From Colias croceus (taxonomy: Eukaryota > Arthropoda > Insecta > Lepidoptera > Pieridae): a stretch of 64,000 bases of DNA. The stretch is taken from contig NC_059554.1 of NCBI RefSeq assembly GCF_905220415.1, positions 4,365,001 through 4,429,000 on the forward strand, given 5' to 3'. The position numbers and the translations under genes are program-made. Below, piece after piece: positions 20,982 through 31,900 of this stretch. Position 1 is the stretch's first letter. Each line of letters starts with the position of its first letter. The notes under the pieces were generated by a model. The model saw only the letters and a program-made list of their open reading frames with translations, ran no database searches and was not told the origin of the DNA.

Positions 20982-21416
20982 TATTTATATTCGGAAAATA
21001 TTTATTAAATACGCAACAATATTAACTTAAATATTCGAAGCGACGCAATTTTTTTGACACTTATGCCATATTGTCAAAGTGAGAGTTGCTACAATTTTAT
21101 TATGGTAACTACCCATAATCAGGGAGTATCGCTTTTTAATAATTGGTCCAGATACTTATTTTATTTAGCATAAATAATAATTGTCTCATCCAACAATGCT
21201 TCTGAATGACGTTGTTGGCAATTTATCAACAAACTCATGTACAAAAACTAACCTTATGCACAGAATATTACGGCATACATAGTAGCCTTGGGAAAACTTC
21301 GTATTAACAGTGGCAATACCAAGTTAGGTGTGAAAGTGATAAAACACAACAATTTTCTTGTTACACGTCAAATGTTCATACCGAAATCTCCAGTGTATAA
21401 GATATAAGCTTCTTGG

Positions 21417-22029
21417 GATCTACTAATCTGATACTAATATTATTGACAATTAAATATTATAATATCTTCTCAATTCTCATACAGATTTATTATTTTTTAT
21501 TGTACCTAACGATGAGTTAGGTTAGCTCTAAGCTCATAAGTCTCGGGCTAATGTGTCATTTGTCATTTTCATACGTCAATGTCATTTATATTATCCACAG
21601 AGTTAATAACTTTAGTAGTGTATTATTTTGTTATATTTATTTCACGAAAGATGTCTCGGGGACTTAGATCATTAAGTAAGGCGTTTCCCCTTTTGCCGAG
21701 GTATAAGATTATTCGAATCGAAAAATCTTATGCTTTCATAAAAACTACTTGCGTAATCGATTACAAACACTCTGCGTATTCGAAGACATCGAAAGGACGT
21801 CTGCGAGTGCTCTGCTAAAAATTCCGTTTTGCACTGTCAAGTCTTGCAGAAGCAATTCAAATATGTCGAATATTAAAAAAGATGGAATTACCTTTCATTT
21901 GTGTATATTTTTTTATTTTTTAACGTACATTTCTAATTAAATGCAATTTTTAATAATCGTCGATGTATCGTTTAGCGATATGATCAAGACAAATAATCGA
22001 GTCATGTTTACTCGATTATTGATGCGGCC
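21417..22029. promoter_or_regulatory. Displaced upstream region of mRpL9; possible short first exon
   Basis: After the transposon this DNA should be the former 5' flank of mRpL9. At 21651-21675 a plus-strand ATGTCTCGGGGACTTAGATC continues ATTAA|GTAAGG, which looks like a short first exon with a good donor, but no matching second exon was found. The arrangement would be head to head with mRpL9. Treat the exon as a suggestion only. Confidence 0.25.
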
Positions 22030-22310
22030 CCACGAGACTATCATGGAAAGAAAATATACAAATTTAATCTTTATGGACTAAGAGATAAAGTTGAATTTAA
22101 AACGCGATAATGAACCGCATTCATTACGAGACTATCTTTTAAAGAAATACAAATTTAATCTTTATGATCTAAGTTATAAAGTTGAATTTAGAACGTGATA
22201 TTGAATCGCGATTGAACGAGACAACTTGGAATAAAATACAAATTTAATCTTTATGAACTTAGGGATAGAGTTCAATTTAAAAACTCATCGCTTAAAAGGT
22301 CGTAAATTTT
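22030..22310. repeat. Tandem repeat, three units of about 90 bp
   Basis: TACAAATTTAATCTTTATG recurs at 22057, 22148 and 22237. Each time it is followed by a variant of AAGTTGAATTTAAAACG and then a CGAGAC or similar word. Spacings are 91 and 89 bp. Units are diverged. Confidence 0.7.
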
Positions 22311-23193
22311 TACGACTTTCGTGACACAAATTATTTTTGTGAATGTGTGATTGTGTTTCAATAGTGTGAGTTACCCTCCCCGCACCAAAATCAGCAGAAA
22401 GTTTAGTGAGAACATTTGCCAGCGTACTCCATCCATTACTTAATGATCTAAGCTCGGGGACAATAATCGTGGAACTAATCTATCAGATGGATCATGGAGA
22501 GATCGGCCAATGGCCGATCCTTGGGCCGATCAGCTTATATCGTGTATTATAATATATGCTTCTTGGATCGGTAGAAGGTAGAAGTAGAAGTGTGTGGGGA
22601 AAATACGAGGAATTTAGACATTTATTTCTTGAACTGAAAAAAGAAGAAATAAAAGTAGTAAAAGTACGGCTATCGCAGATTTTTATAAGTCTTACCTAAC
22701 CATAAAAACATTGAACTAATTACGAACACGACGAAGTATTTCGACTTTACAGGCACATTATTTTCATTCATATCGATAGTGAATCCGTTAGAAGATCAGC
22801 AACTGAAAATAAAATCCCTTAAATCAGAGCTGCGGAAATTTCTTAAAAAAATAAATATTTTAGAAATTAAAATAAGATTTATTTTTCAATTATCTAACTT
22901 CGAAAATTCTTCGTAGTATAAACATCAAAAATGTACCATACTATAAGAAATTACGTGCGAGGCCGGGTTAAATATTAGTTTGAATGTAATAAGAATGTAC
23001 TGCGATTCTACACAGCTACCTAATTGATGTAGGTAGTTGATAACAAAACGCAGCAAGTCAACGACTATTAGTAAAGTGTGGGTAGTTGGGTCGAACGTCG
23101 TATAAACAACGGCCGAGCCTCTAGGCACGATTCGAACGAATTTTGGTACGAATGCGCCACGAGTCAAAGGAAAGCGAAGCGGCAATTTATAGT
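22311..23193. other. Spacer, no gene seen
   Basis: It contains a small cluster of GGCCGATC words at about 22500-22535 but no supported open frame or known element. Confidence 0.35.
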
Positions 23194-23511
23194 ATTCGAC
23201 CCTCAGAGCAATAAACCTATAGAGTACTTGTATCGAGCGTATACAATTTACATATATTTGTTTCTCTCTATCTAAAGAAAACGTCGTATGAAAGAATGAG
23301 ATAGCTATAGACTACAAGCTACGTTTCAACATAGTCATGGCACCATTTTTACTATAGATACGTATTTAGATAGATAGAAGGTGATAGTGATGGGATGTGC
23401 TTCAATCGATAAAATGGTGAATGCATTTTGCATTTACGGTTTCGTGAAATAATAAATAAAATAAAAAACAAAATTAATAATTAATTTCAGTTGAATACAG
23501 TATTTGTTTAA

Positions 23512-23687
23512 TCCTACGAATATAATAAATGCGAAATTATTATGCGAGAATGGATGTTACTCTTTCACTGCTGAACCGATTACAATGAAATTTTGTACAT
23601 ATACACATAGGATAGGTTTTATCCCGGAAATCCCACGTGAACGGGAGCTGTGCGGGATTTTCTTTAAAAACGCGGGCGGAAAGGTAG
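23512..23687 (+). mobile_element. Non-autonomous Helitron nested in the THAP element
   Basis: It begins TCCTACGAATATAATAAATG after an A and ends CGGGCGGAAAGGTAG|T. The interior TTTATCCCGGAAATCCCACG is shared with the copy at 53826-54061. A partial relative lies at about 23870-23990. Confidence 0.7.
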
Positions 23688-24489
23688 TATATTATAAAAG
23701 AAATTTTCAAACTTGAAATGTAACAATTTAAAATAAAGATGGAAATGATGATAAAGTTAAAGGAGTGAGGAGAAAGGCACAGTCAGCATGAAGGAATCAT
23801 GTAGCATTTTAACAAGTTAATAAAAGGACAGTCTTAAAGAAAACATTTTCCTTACATCCTACCTAATAAAGCAAAAGTTTGTGAGGATGGATGTTTGTTA
23901 CTCTTTCACGCGAATACTACTAAACCGATTACAATGAAACTTGGAAAAATTACTTTTGATCCCGTAAATCCCACAGGAATGGGAAATATATTAAGTATGT
24001 ATTTCAATAGTAGTTTGTCATCTATGAGAACTGTCATTTAATCAACCGTTTAATTCTCACATAGTTACACATTTAAAGTAACTTATGTATAAAAAAATTC
24101 CAAATAAAAATTCACTCTCTTTGATCAAATTTATTTATTATCTACAGGAATAAAAACAAAACGTAAGCGTAAGATTGCAAAATTCTTCTAGAGTATCCAT
24201 CTTGATAACACGCATGCTCGAAATGCAGTGAACACAATCTAGCAAATTTCGACGGCGTCCAATCTACTCGTCTCATGTTTTATACCCATTTTTTATTTGG
24301 CTCTGGAAATCTAAAACAAAATGAATTTATCTTAGATTACAAAATAAAGTACAGATGGAGCATGACAACCTTCCGTCGCCCTTGTCAAAGAAAATACGAA
24401 ATCAAAAACAAATACGTCGCTGCACCAGTGCTATAGCGCATATAGTGTCATGCAATACGTCAAAAAGGGTTTGCAATTTTAGTAAAAAA

Positions 24490-24720
24490 ATGCCGTCTTG
24501 TGATAATAAAACGCTGTAAAATTTGTTCCCGAAAACAAAAAAAAAGATAAAACATCGTTTCACAGGTTTTCTGTAGATTATTTGGCTGATTTATTTCTTT
24601 AATACGAATAATAATTTTACAGATATGAAGGAATACAAAACTTCAACGTATGTTGCCAGTATTTTGAAAATGAATTTGCCATTTTTATTGGTAAAACGGT
24701 AAAATGGTTAAAGGATCTTC
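24490..24720 (+). pseudogene. Broken THAP zinc finger
   Basis: A start MPSC is followed, after a one-base shift, by KRCKICSRKQKK. Another shift leads to SFHRFSVDYLADLF, and after an apparent intron to QNFNVCCQYFENEFAIF. This is the order of a THAP domain: MPxC, second Cys, FHRF, then C-x2-(H)-F. The last zinc ligand reads Tyr instead of His. At least two frameshifts make it non-functional. Confidence 0.6.
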
Positions 24721-26273
24721 AGGGTAATGCTGTTGGATTTTTCGATCGTGAATGTGATTATTTGTATAGTGCACTAAAGGTTCATGATAATTATTAGATT
24801 ATTTTAATAAGCATAATACATTATTTTGTTACTTTTATAAAGCTTAAAAACGTCATAGTCGTTTTCGCTAGCGATTTAATTTATGTGAACTCCATGATGG
24901 ATATGATGAAAATAAAGTGTCCCGTATTCTCGACTAAAAACTACCGCTATTCGTATTCATATATTATGAAAAATAAAAAATAATATAATTATTATAGTTA
25001 ATATTGAAACTTTTTGGATGTAATTCATTTAATAAAAAATTGAATACAATTTTTTGTCCATATATAACTTTAGTAGGCAGGTACTTTATGTAATAAAAGA
25101 ATTTAAATAAAAATTAAAACTTGACTTCTCATTTATGTATATAGCCTACGTCACTACCGCCACTAACATAATAATTCAGATCATTACAATGAAACCTCAC
25201 AACTCAAAATCGGTCCAACGGTTTATACTGCAGGGCGTGTCAAAGAAATATTATACATACATCCATAAACTCGAAAAACATAACCCTCTTTTTTGCGTAG
25301 TCGGGGAAAAATTTGGGAAATTTTTCAATATCTGGCAACATTACACGCACACAGAAGCACCGTGTACGTACAGTGCAGCGGCGAAATGACAGCACACATA
25401 GCTTTATTGAAAATGACGATAAATTATTCGGTTTATTTCGGCAACGCTCCATCTGTCTTTTATTTTGTAATCTAAGGAATTTATTAATAATCTAAAAGAG
25501 AAAATAATAAACAACAAACAAAACACATAAGTCAAATAAAACAACCACGTGATATTTTTTATTTTCCTGCGGTAGAAAATTTACATCTATTATTTGCAAC
25601 AACAACTACATAATATAAATCTGATATAAGAAACAAAATAAATAAATCAACGTTAATGTGAAATAGATTTTTTGTCATAAATCGATAATATACGCTAGAT
25701 GTGTTACAACACTACGGTGGTAAACAAAATGCCAAACGTGATATTATTGTGACATTTTTTAAAAATTATTTCATTGTTTTGTATTCCACAACCCCATAAA
25801 GTGGGTAAATGTTACAGTTACAACATAAAATTACAAAAAGCGCTTGATAAAACCTTCAAATAGGTTTAAAACATAAATATTTATCAATTTGCTGAAAATC
25901 ACTTACCAATGGAAAGATATTTTTACATTGTTTTTATCCAAAACTCCCATTCGACTAGTGATAGCCGGTAGCTAAACATACAATAGTTATTTTAGCACAC
26001 TGACAAATAAAAAGAAACACTGTACACTTTATATTTTCTAAATATTTCGTTAAAAACACTTGACGCACTTAGCCCACCAGCTGGTTGGAAAACAAACTGA
26101 CTGCCGGCGCGCTACGTTTGAAGACAGTGCAGATACTCTATCGCTATCTCAATCTGGCTTATGCTGTTATTGACTAAGAGTAAGTAGATTAGAAAATATG
26201 TATTTTGTTCTGTCTCAATATAAGTACTCTATAGGTTTATTGCTCTTAGATTCGACCACTATTCGACGGCTAA

Positions 26274-26478
26274 AGCGCCTTATTCACGGTCCATCCCCGC
26301 TGTACGTCCCGCCAAGGTCATACACGATGCACGACGCAAAACGACAGTGGTATTGACGTACGTCAATAATAACATAATAATAATAATTATTGACGTACGT
26401 CAATACTGTCGTTTTGCGTCGTGCATCGTGTATGACCTTCGCGGGACGTACAGCCAAATGGACCGTGAATAAGGCGCT
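26274..26478. mobile_element. Hairpin MITE with TAA target duplication
   Basis: The left arm AGCGCCTTATTCACGGTCCA through CGACAGTGGTATTGACGTAC is mirrored at the right, ending TGGACCGTGAATAAGGCGCT. The arms are nearly perfect and about 90 bp. Direct TAA repeats flank it (26271-26273, 26479-26481), which fits a Harbinger-type MITE. The centre is an ATAATAATAATT loop. Confidence 0.8.
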
Positions 26479-26495
26479 TAAATATAGGTTTATGT

Positions 26496-27193
26496 CACCT
26501 TTAAACATAGGCCAGCGCATTCGCCAACGCGTTGGCGCGGGCGGTGCGCTTGCAAACGCGCTTGTGAGTAATACACACATTGGGAGGTCGTTTAGTATGG
26601 TTTGGTTCGAGCCGATGTGCGGACGGACGAATTCAAAATGGATGTAACAAGCAAAGAAATAAACACACTTTCACATTTATAATATTAAACTAGGATGCTC
26701 TTTGTGAAGTAAAACATTGTAAGGAAAACGGCATGTCCAAGAACCTTATTTATTTGGCACTTTTAATACATACAACATTTTTATTTTTATGGTACTTATT
26801 TTTTGGGTTCCACAGGCAGTTTTCACTCTGATAGAGCTCAATAAATTTAAATGTTTCCTCGTTACTCATATTGTTCGCCATTTTGTCAAGTTAGGTGTTA
26901 ATTCGCCGCAAGAAAAAAAACGTGCACTCCTGATCGCTGCTACAGTCAAACAGCAAACTGTTAACTGATCGCGCGGCCAATGTGTGGAATGTGGATGGTG
27001 CGCCAAGCTTGCGACAAGTGTCCTTTGATGTTGCCGACACCGCGCGGCAAGCTCGCAAGCGCGCTGGCCAACGTTCAAATACCTACCACCAACGCGCCAA
27101 CGCCCGTTCTACACACAGGTTCTACACATTGGACCAGTGCATGTGCATGTGCTGTGCTGTGGCATGTGCCAACGCGTTGGCCTATGTGTAGTG
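26496..27193. mobile_element. Element with GC-rich inverted ends and a MADF fragment
   Basis: The left end includes CATAGGCCAGCGCATTCGCC then AACGCGTTGGC. The right end mirrors it as GCCAACGCGTTGGCCTATGT. The interior encodes a truncated MADF protein on the minus strand. The twin P-like copy 2 landed at its right tip, so that end is partly inside the target duplication. Confidence 0.55.
26750..26881 (-). pseudogene. Truncated MADF-domain protein, 43 aa
   Basis: The frame starts MANNMSNEETFKFIELYQSE and continues NCLWNPKNKYHKNKNV before a TAA. 'FIELY...CLWNP....Y' is the opening of the MADF DNA-binding domain (about half of it). MADF proteins often accompany Harbinger-type transposases as the second gene. 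The C-terminal half is missing. Confidence 0.6.
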
Positions 27194-27194
27194 A

Positions 27195-28717
27195 CCAAGA
27201 AGCTTATATCTAATACACTGGAGATTGCACTATGACCATTGACTTGTCACAAGAAAATATAACCTTGAATGACGTCAGTGTTGTTTTTTGTCTCTTTCTG
27301 TGGGTGACCACACTGGTTTGTATATTCAGGATTTTTCGAAATAGAAAAAACTAAAAATCATGGTCTATAAATAATAACGACATATATTTTTAACAGTATT
27401 AATTATATTATAATATTACTGGCCATACTTTATAGGTACATATAATTTTAATTGGTATAGAATGATAATTTTCAATAACTCTTGGCTACAAAGCCTGGAT
27501 ATGAACCGATATATAGCATTAACATCCTTTGTAAATAGAGGAAAGTTGTGTTTTGCATCAGATGCTGTTTACCAAATTGTAAGCTACTCAGATCTTCTTT
27601 TTAAACGCGTTGCTTCGACGGGTCAATTTCAAGCCAAAATCATCAAAGAAAAACTGTTTATAATAAACGCCTTGCACAAATTTCAGCTAACTTTACAAAG
27701 TTTATTTTTCAAAAGGTATTTTTTTCTGGGTCGTAATCCTCAGTAATTTTATCCTTGATGGGCACATAAATTTCTTTTTATTTTACTTTTTGGAAAGCTG
27801 AAATACCTAAAACAAAAAATATGAGGTAAGTTAAAAAAGTATAAATTTCAATGTAAAAACGAACAATATTATAACTACATGTGAGTGCAATACCGATGTC
27901 GAGTGTTGTTTCATTACTAGTAAAAATCTTGAAAATGGTGTTCTAAATTTCATCATAATATTGTTATTACAATATATTCTCTTCACTATCCATAAAAACT
28001 CGTCATCATGGTTACCTTACTTGTTAATTTTGTTTATTGAAAACTTGTTGAAAAATGATAAAGTATTAGGAAAATAACAAATTTAACATGACTGCTTTCT
28101 AAAATGATGCAAAATTTTACAATTTTTGCCATTGAAATGATTCTAAACAGGTAAATGCAGGAGTATTGAGGAATATTGTAAATAACGTAAATATACACTT
28201 GCCTGTGAAATTCTATGCCAGAATTTGGTGTCCAAACACTTCTGCAATTTTTCACAATGCAATAGGTACATTATTTATATTCGGAAAATATTTATTAAAT
28301 ACGCAACAATATTAACTTAAATATTCGAAGCGACGCAATTTTTTTGACACTTATGCCAAGCTTATGCCATATTGTCAAAGTGAGAGTTGCTACAATTTTA
28401 TTATGGTAACTACCCATAATCAGGGAGTATCGCTTTTTAATAATTGGTCCAGATACTTATTTTATTTAGCATAAATAATAATTGTCTCATCCAACAATGC
28501 TTCTGAATGACGTTGTTGGAAATTTATCAACAAACTCATGTACAAAAACTAACCTTTTGCACAGAATATTACGGCATACATAGTAGCCTTGGGAAAACTT
28601 CGTATTAACAGTGGCAATACCAAGTTAGGTGTGAAAGTGATAAAACACAACAATTTTCTTGTTACACGTCAAATGTTCATACCGAAATCTCCAGTGTATA
28701 AGATATAAGCTTCTTGG
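27195..28717 (+). mobile_element. P-like DNA transposon, copy 2 of the twin pair
   Basis: It has the same 31-bp inverted ends as copy 1. Flanking TAGTGA repeats (27189-27194, 28718-28723) give a 6-bp target duplication different from that of copy 1, so the two arose by independent insertion rather than segmental duplication. It differs by small indels, for example extra bases near 27850 and 28360. It carries the same two frames (27462-27746 plus, 28034-28255 minus). Its right end is 280 bp upstream of the PRPF39 start codon. Confidence 0.8.
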
Positions 28718-28723
28718 TAGTGA

Positions 28724-28996
28724 CTAGTGCCGGCATTACATTATACATAATCTGTGAGTTGTGACATCGAACCCTTACTAATATATTCTGTGCATCGAAC
28801 GCGGAAAGAAGGAATGTGTCCAATGCAAATGGTTATAGATTTTTTTCGTTGAATTGTAAATTATTGCAGTGTTTCTGCGTGGTTGTTCATTGAAATTTTT
28901 TAGCATACAAAAATATAGTGTAAATTTTGACGGACTATAAGATTGATTTTAAAACTCATATTTTGTAGTTATATTATAAATATTGTTTATCACAAA
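28724..28996 (+). promoter_or_regulatory. PRPF39 5' flank and UTR
   Basis: This is the only unique DNA left between transposon copy 2 and the PRPF39 ATG at 28997, so the promoter core must lie here or in the transposon. No TATA box in a convincing position was seen. Confidence 0.4.
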
Positions 28997-31900
28997 ATGG
29001 ACGACGATACTAGCCCGGACTTACAGGTACGTAAATACTATTGAGGTTATAGAATTTTCTTTTCTATCGGCCTTTCTTTAGTTTCAATTATTTTTCAGAA
29101 ATGTCTATCAGAAACTACTATGGACAATGATGAAGTACCACTTATAAATGAAAATTCAAACGGATTATCTCATTTACTGACGGACGGAGAATTCAGTAGC
29201 GTTGATGCCGCTGTTGATGAGTCGTCAATATCAAACCAGGGTTTTCTTAATGCAGTTGAGTTATCAACTGGCAGTGTTGGCGATTACTTAGAGAATAATA
29301 CCGAGGGTTATAATAACGACTCATTTGATGTGGGTGATAATGCCGTTAATTTCCCTAATGATTCTCTAAGCAATGTCCTCTCTGATGGAGATTCTCGTCT
29401 GAGTGCTACGTTTAAATGTACAGATGATAATACAGAAGGTAATTCTAAAATAAATAACGACAGTGAATTTTCAAGCGAGGTATTTGCCATGGAAGAAAGC
29501 ATAGAGCGGGCCGAAAATAATGCAAAAATGGAAAGTAATGGCGTGATTGAAGTGAATGAAAATTCAGAAAGCAATGTAGGCAGTAATATTGAAAATGAAG
29601 ATAATGTTGTTCATGAGCATAGTAATGACAACAACTTGGAAACTAATGACTCTGATAATAGTGAAGTAAAGAATGAAGAAATTACTGAAGAAAAAGAAAT
29701 TAGTGAAAGCATTGAAGCACAAATAACAAATAAATCGGAAGAGGTAAATTTTTTATTATATACTGATTCTCGTTGCAGCCGAATAACAACCGTTAGATGT
29801 ATTATTTATTTCAATTTCAAAAATTTAGATTTTTTTATTTTCCGTATTACTTTATTTCAGCTCATGGTTACAGCACCTAATCTATCAATCAATAACTCAA
29901 AGTAGTAGAAAAGTGTCTGCTATACTTCTATTTCAGCTAATTCATTAATGTTAAACAATTAAAATTAAAATATTTTTCAGCCCATGGAAACTAGTTGTAC
30001 ATCTGAAGATGTAAAGACAGATAATGCAGAAGAAGATGTCTCATCTGATGAGAACAAGAAATTAAGTACAGAAGAATCAAAAGAAAATGAAACTGAACAA
30101 ACTGACAAAAATGAAGATCAAGAGATGTCTCCTAAGGTGTGAAAAATTATATTTTAACATACTTTACTTTATATCAAATATATTATTAATGGTATGGTTT
30201 CCATGGTAACAGCTAATGCTGAAATATAAAGTATTCGATTTTTAGTTATATGCTAATACATTACTAGCTTACCGCCCGCGGCTTCACCCGCTTTGTCTAA
30301 AACCTAATAAATTATATACCTTCCTCTTTAATCACTCTATCTAATAAAAAAACCGCATCAAAATCCGTTGCGTAGTTTTAAAGATTTAAGCATACAAAGG
30401 GACATAGGGACAGAGAAAGAGACTTTGTTTTATACTATGTAGTGATTAAGGTATTTTTATTTGAGTGCTTACTACTGACTGATCAGTTGTTTCATAACTG
30501 TTCCCTTTCATTTAATACTAGCTGTGCTCTATATATAGCCTTTAGTCTTCCTCGTTAAATGGGCTATCTAACACTGAAATAATTTTTCAAATTGGACTAT
30601 AGTTCCTGAGATTAGTGCGTTAAAACAAACAAACAAACTCTTCAGCTTTATAATATTAGTATAGATAACATTTAGAGAATTGAACAACATGAGGCACATA
30701 AGTATACTTAAAGAGTATTTGTTATTTCATATTGTAAATCTGTCTACCAGATGGGTGGCGCTGAAGAAACGGAAGTGGTATCTGAAGATGAATTGCCAGC
30801 GGTGCAAAAGCCTAGTGTTAAGGACGCTGAAAATGTATCCGATGATGAATTACCAGGTCCAAAACCAGCAGAACTACCTGCTGACACAGAGGTTAGATAT
30901 ATTTAACTTGATCAAAAAAATGATATTTTAATGTGATTTGAGCCTTATCTTATACTCATAGGAAAAAATTCTAAGGCATGATTCATGTAGTACTTTTAAA
31001 ATCCAGTCATTATTCTAGGCAATAAACACAAGATAACACTGCGGATGACAATTTTTTCACAGGTAGTTTCAGAAGATGAACTTCCGGCATCTAAAAAGGA
31101 GTCCACCAGAAAAAGAAAGCCTGATGAAGAAGGTGACTATGATCCAGAGTCTCCCACAGCAGAGAAAAAGCAGGCAGTAGCTAAGGTATGACATAATATA
31201 TGTCAAATTATTGGTGCACATAGAAGATGAAATATAATTATGTATAGCATAACCATTTATAAAATTCAAACTAATAACAGTGGTTTTTCTTCCAGAACGG
31301 TGAAAGCAAACCAGTACCTGCTGAAAAGCGAACATCAATAGATGAAAAACCTAAGAAAAAAACATTACCTGAATTAGATAAATACTGGAAAGTGGTCAAT
31401 GATGATCCCACAGACTTCACTGGATGGACATATCTTTTGCAATATGTAGATCAAGAGGTAACATAAATTTAGTTTACCTTGGGTGTGTACAATACTAACA
31501 TTTAACTTTTCACAAAACAGTAATTATTGTGATGAAAAATTTTGCTAATCTCTTGAGCTTTGTGAAGCCAAGAGAACTGAATATGTATGTGGATTGGCAA
31601 GGGCCAACTGATTTACTAAATGCACACTCTCTTGAAATTGTGTTTCTGACATTTGTTAATTGTTAAAACTTTTTGCCAACAGAGTGATGTAGAGGCAGCT
31701 CGTGAGGCTTATGACGCCTTCTTGTCTCATTACCCATATTGTTATGGATATTGGAGGAAATATGCTGATTATGAAAAACGTAAAGGAAGTAAAAAGAAGT
31801 GCCTCGAGGTGAGTACCACTTGTGTAGCTTTTAATAATTTTTTGTTACACATGATGTCTTGGTAAGGTTTAATAATATCTAATTTTATACAATTCACATG

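Larger units (their letters stand above)
19926..21416 (+). mobile_element. P-like DNA transposon, copy 1 of a twin pair
   Basis: The ends are 31-bp inverted repeats, CCAAGAAGCTTATATCTAAT... and its mirror ending ATATAAGCTTCTTGG, with a single mismatch seen. The flanks are direct GATCTA repeats (19920-19925 and 21417-21422), a 6-bp target duplication. Length is 1,491 bp. The interior holds remnants resembling a THAP finger and a P-type transposase C-terminus. A nearly identical copy, in the same orientation, is at 27195-28717. P elements have 31-bp ends but usually 8-bp duplications, so the family match is incomplete. It lies between the mRpL9 start codon and that gene's upstream DNA. Confidence 0.8.
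23202..26249 (+). mobile_element. 3.05-kb P-superfamily (THAP) transposon relic
   Basis: The ends CTCAGAGCAATAAACCTATA and, inverted, TATAGGTTTATTGCTCTTAG are about 25 bp and well kept; weaker inverted similarity continues inward for about 100 bp. The flanks are exact 8-bp direct repeats ATTCGACC (23194-23201 and 26250-26257). A broken THAP-finger frame lies inside at 24490-24720. THAP plus 8-bp duplication fits the P superfamily. Two Helitron fragments have inserted near its left end. The rest is AT-rich with no long frame, so it is a decayed or internally deleted copy. Confidence 0.75.
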
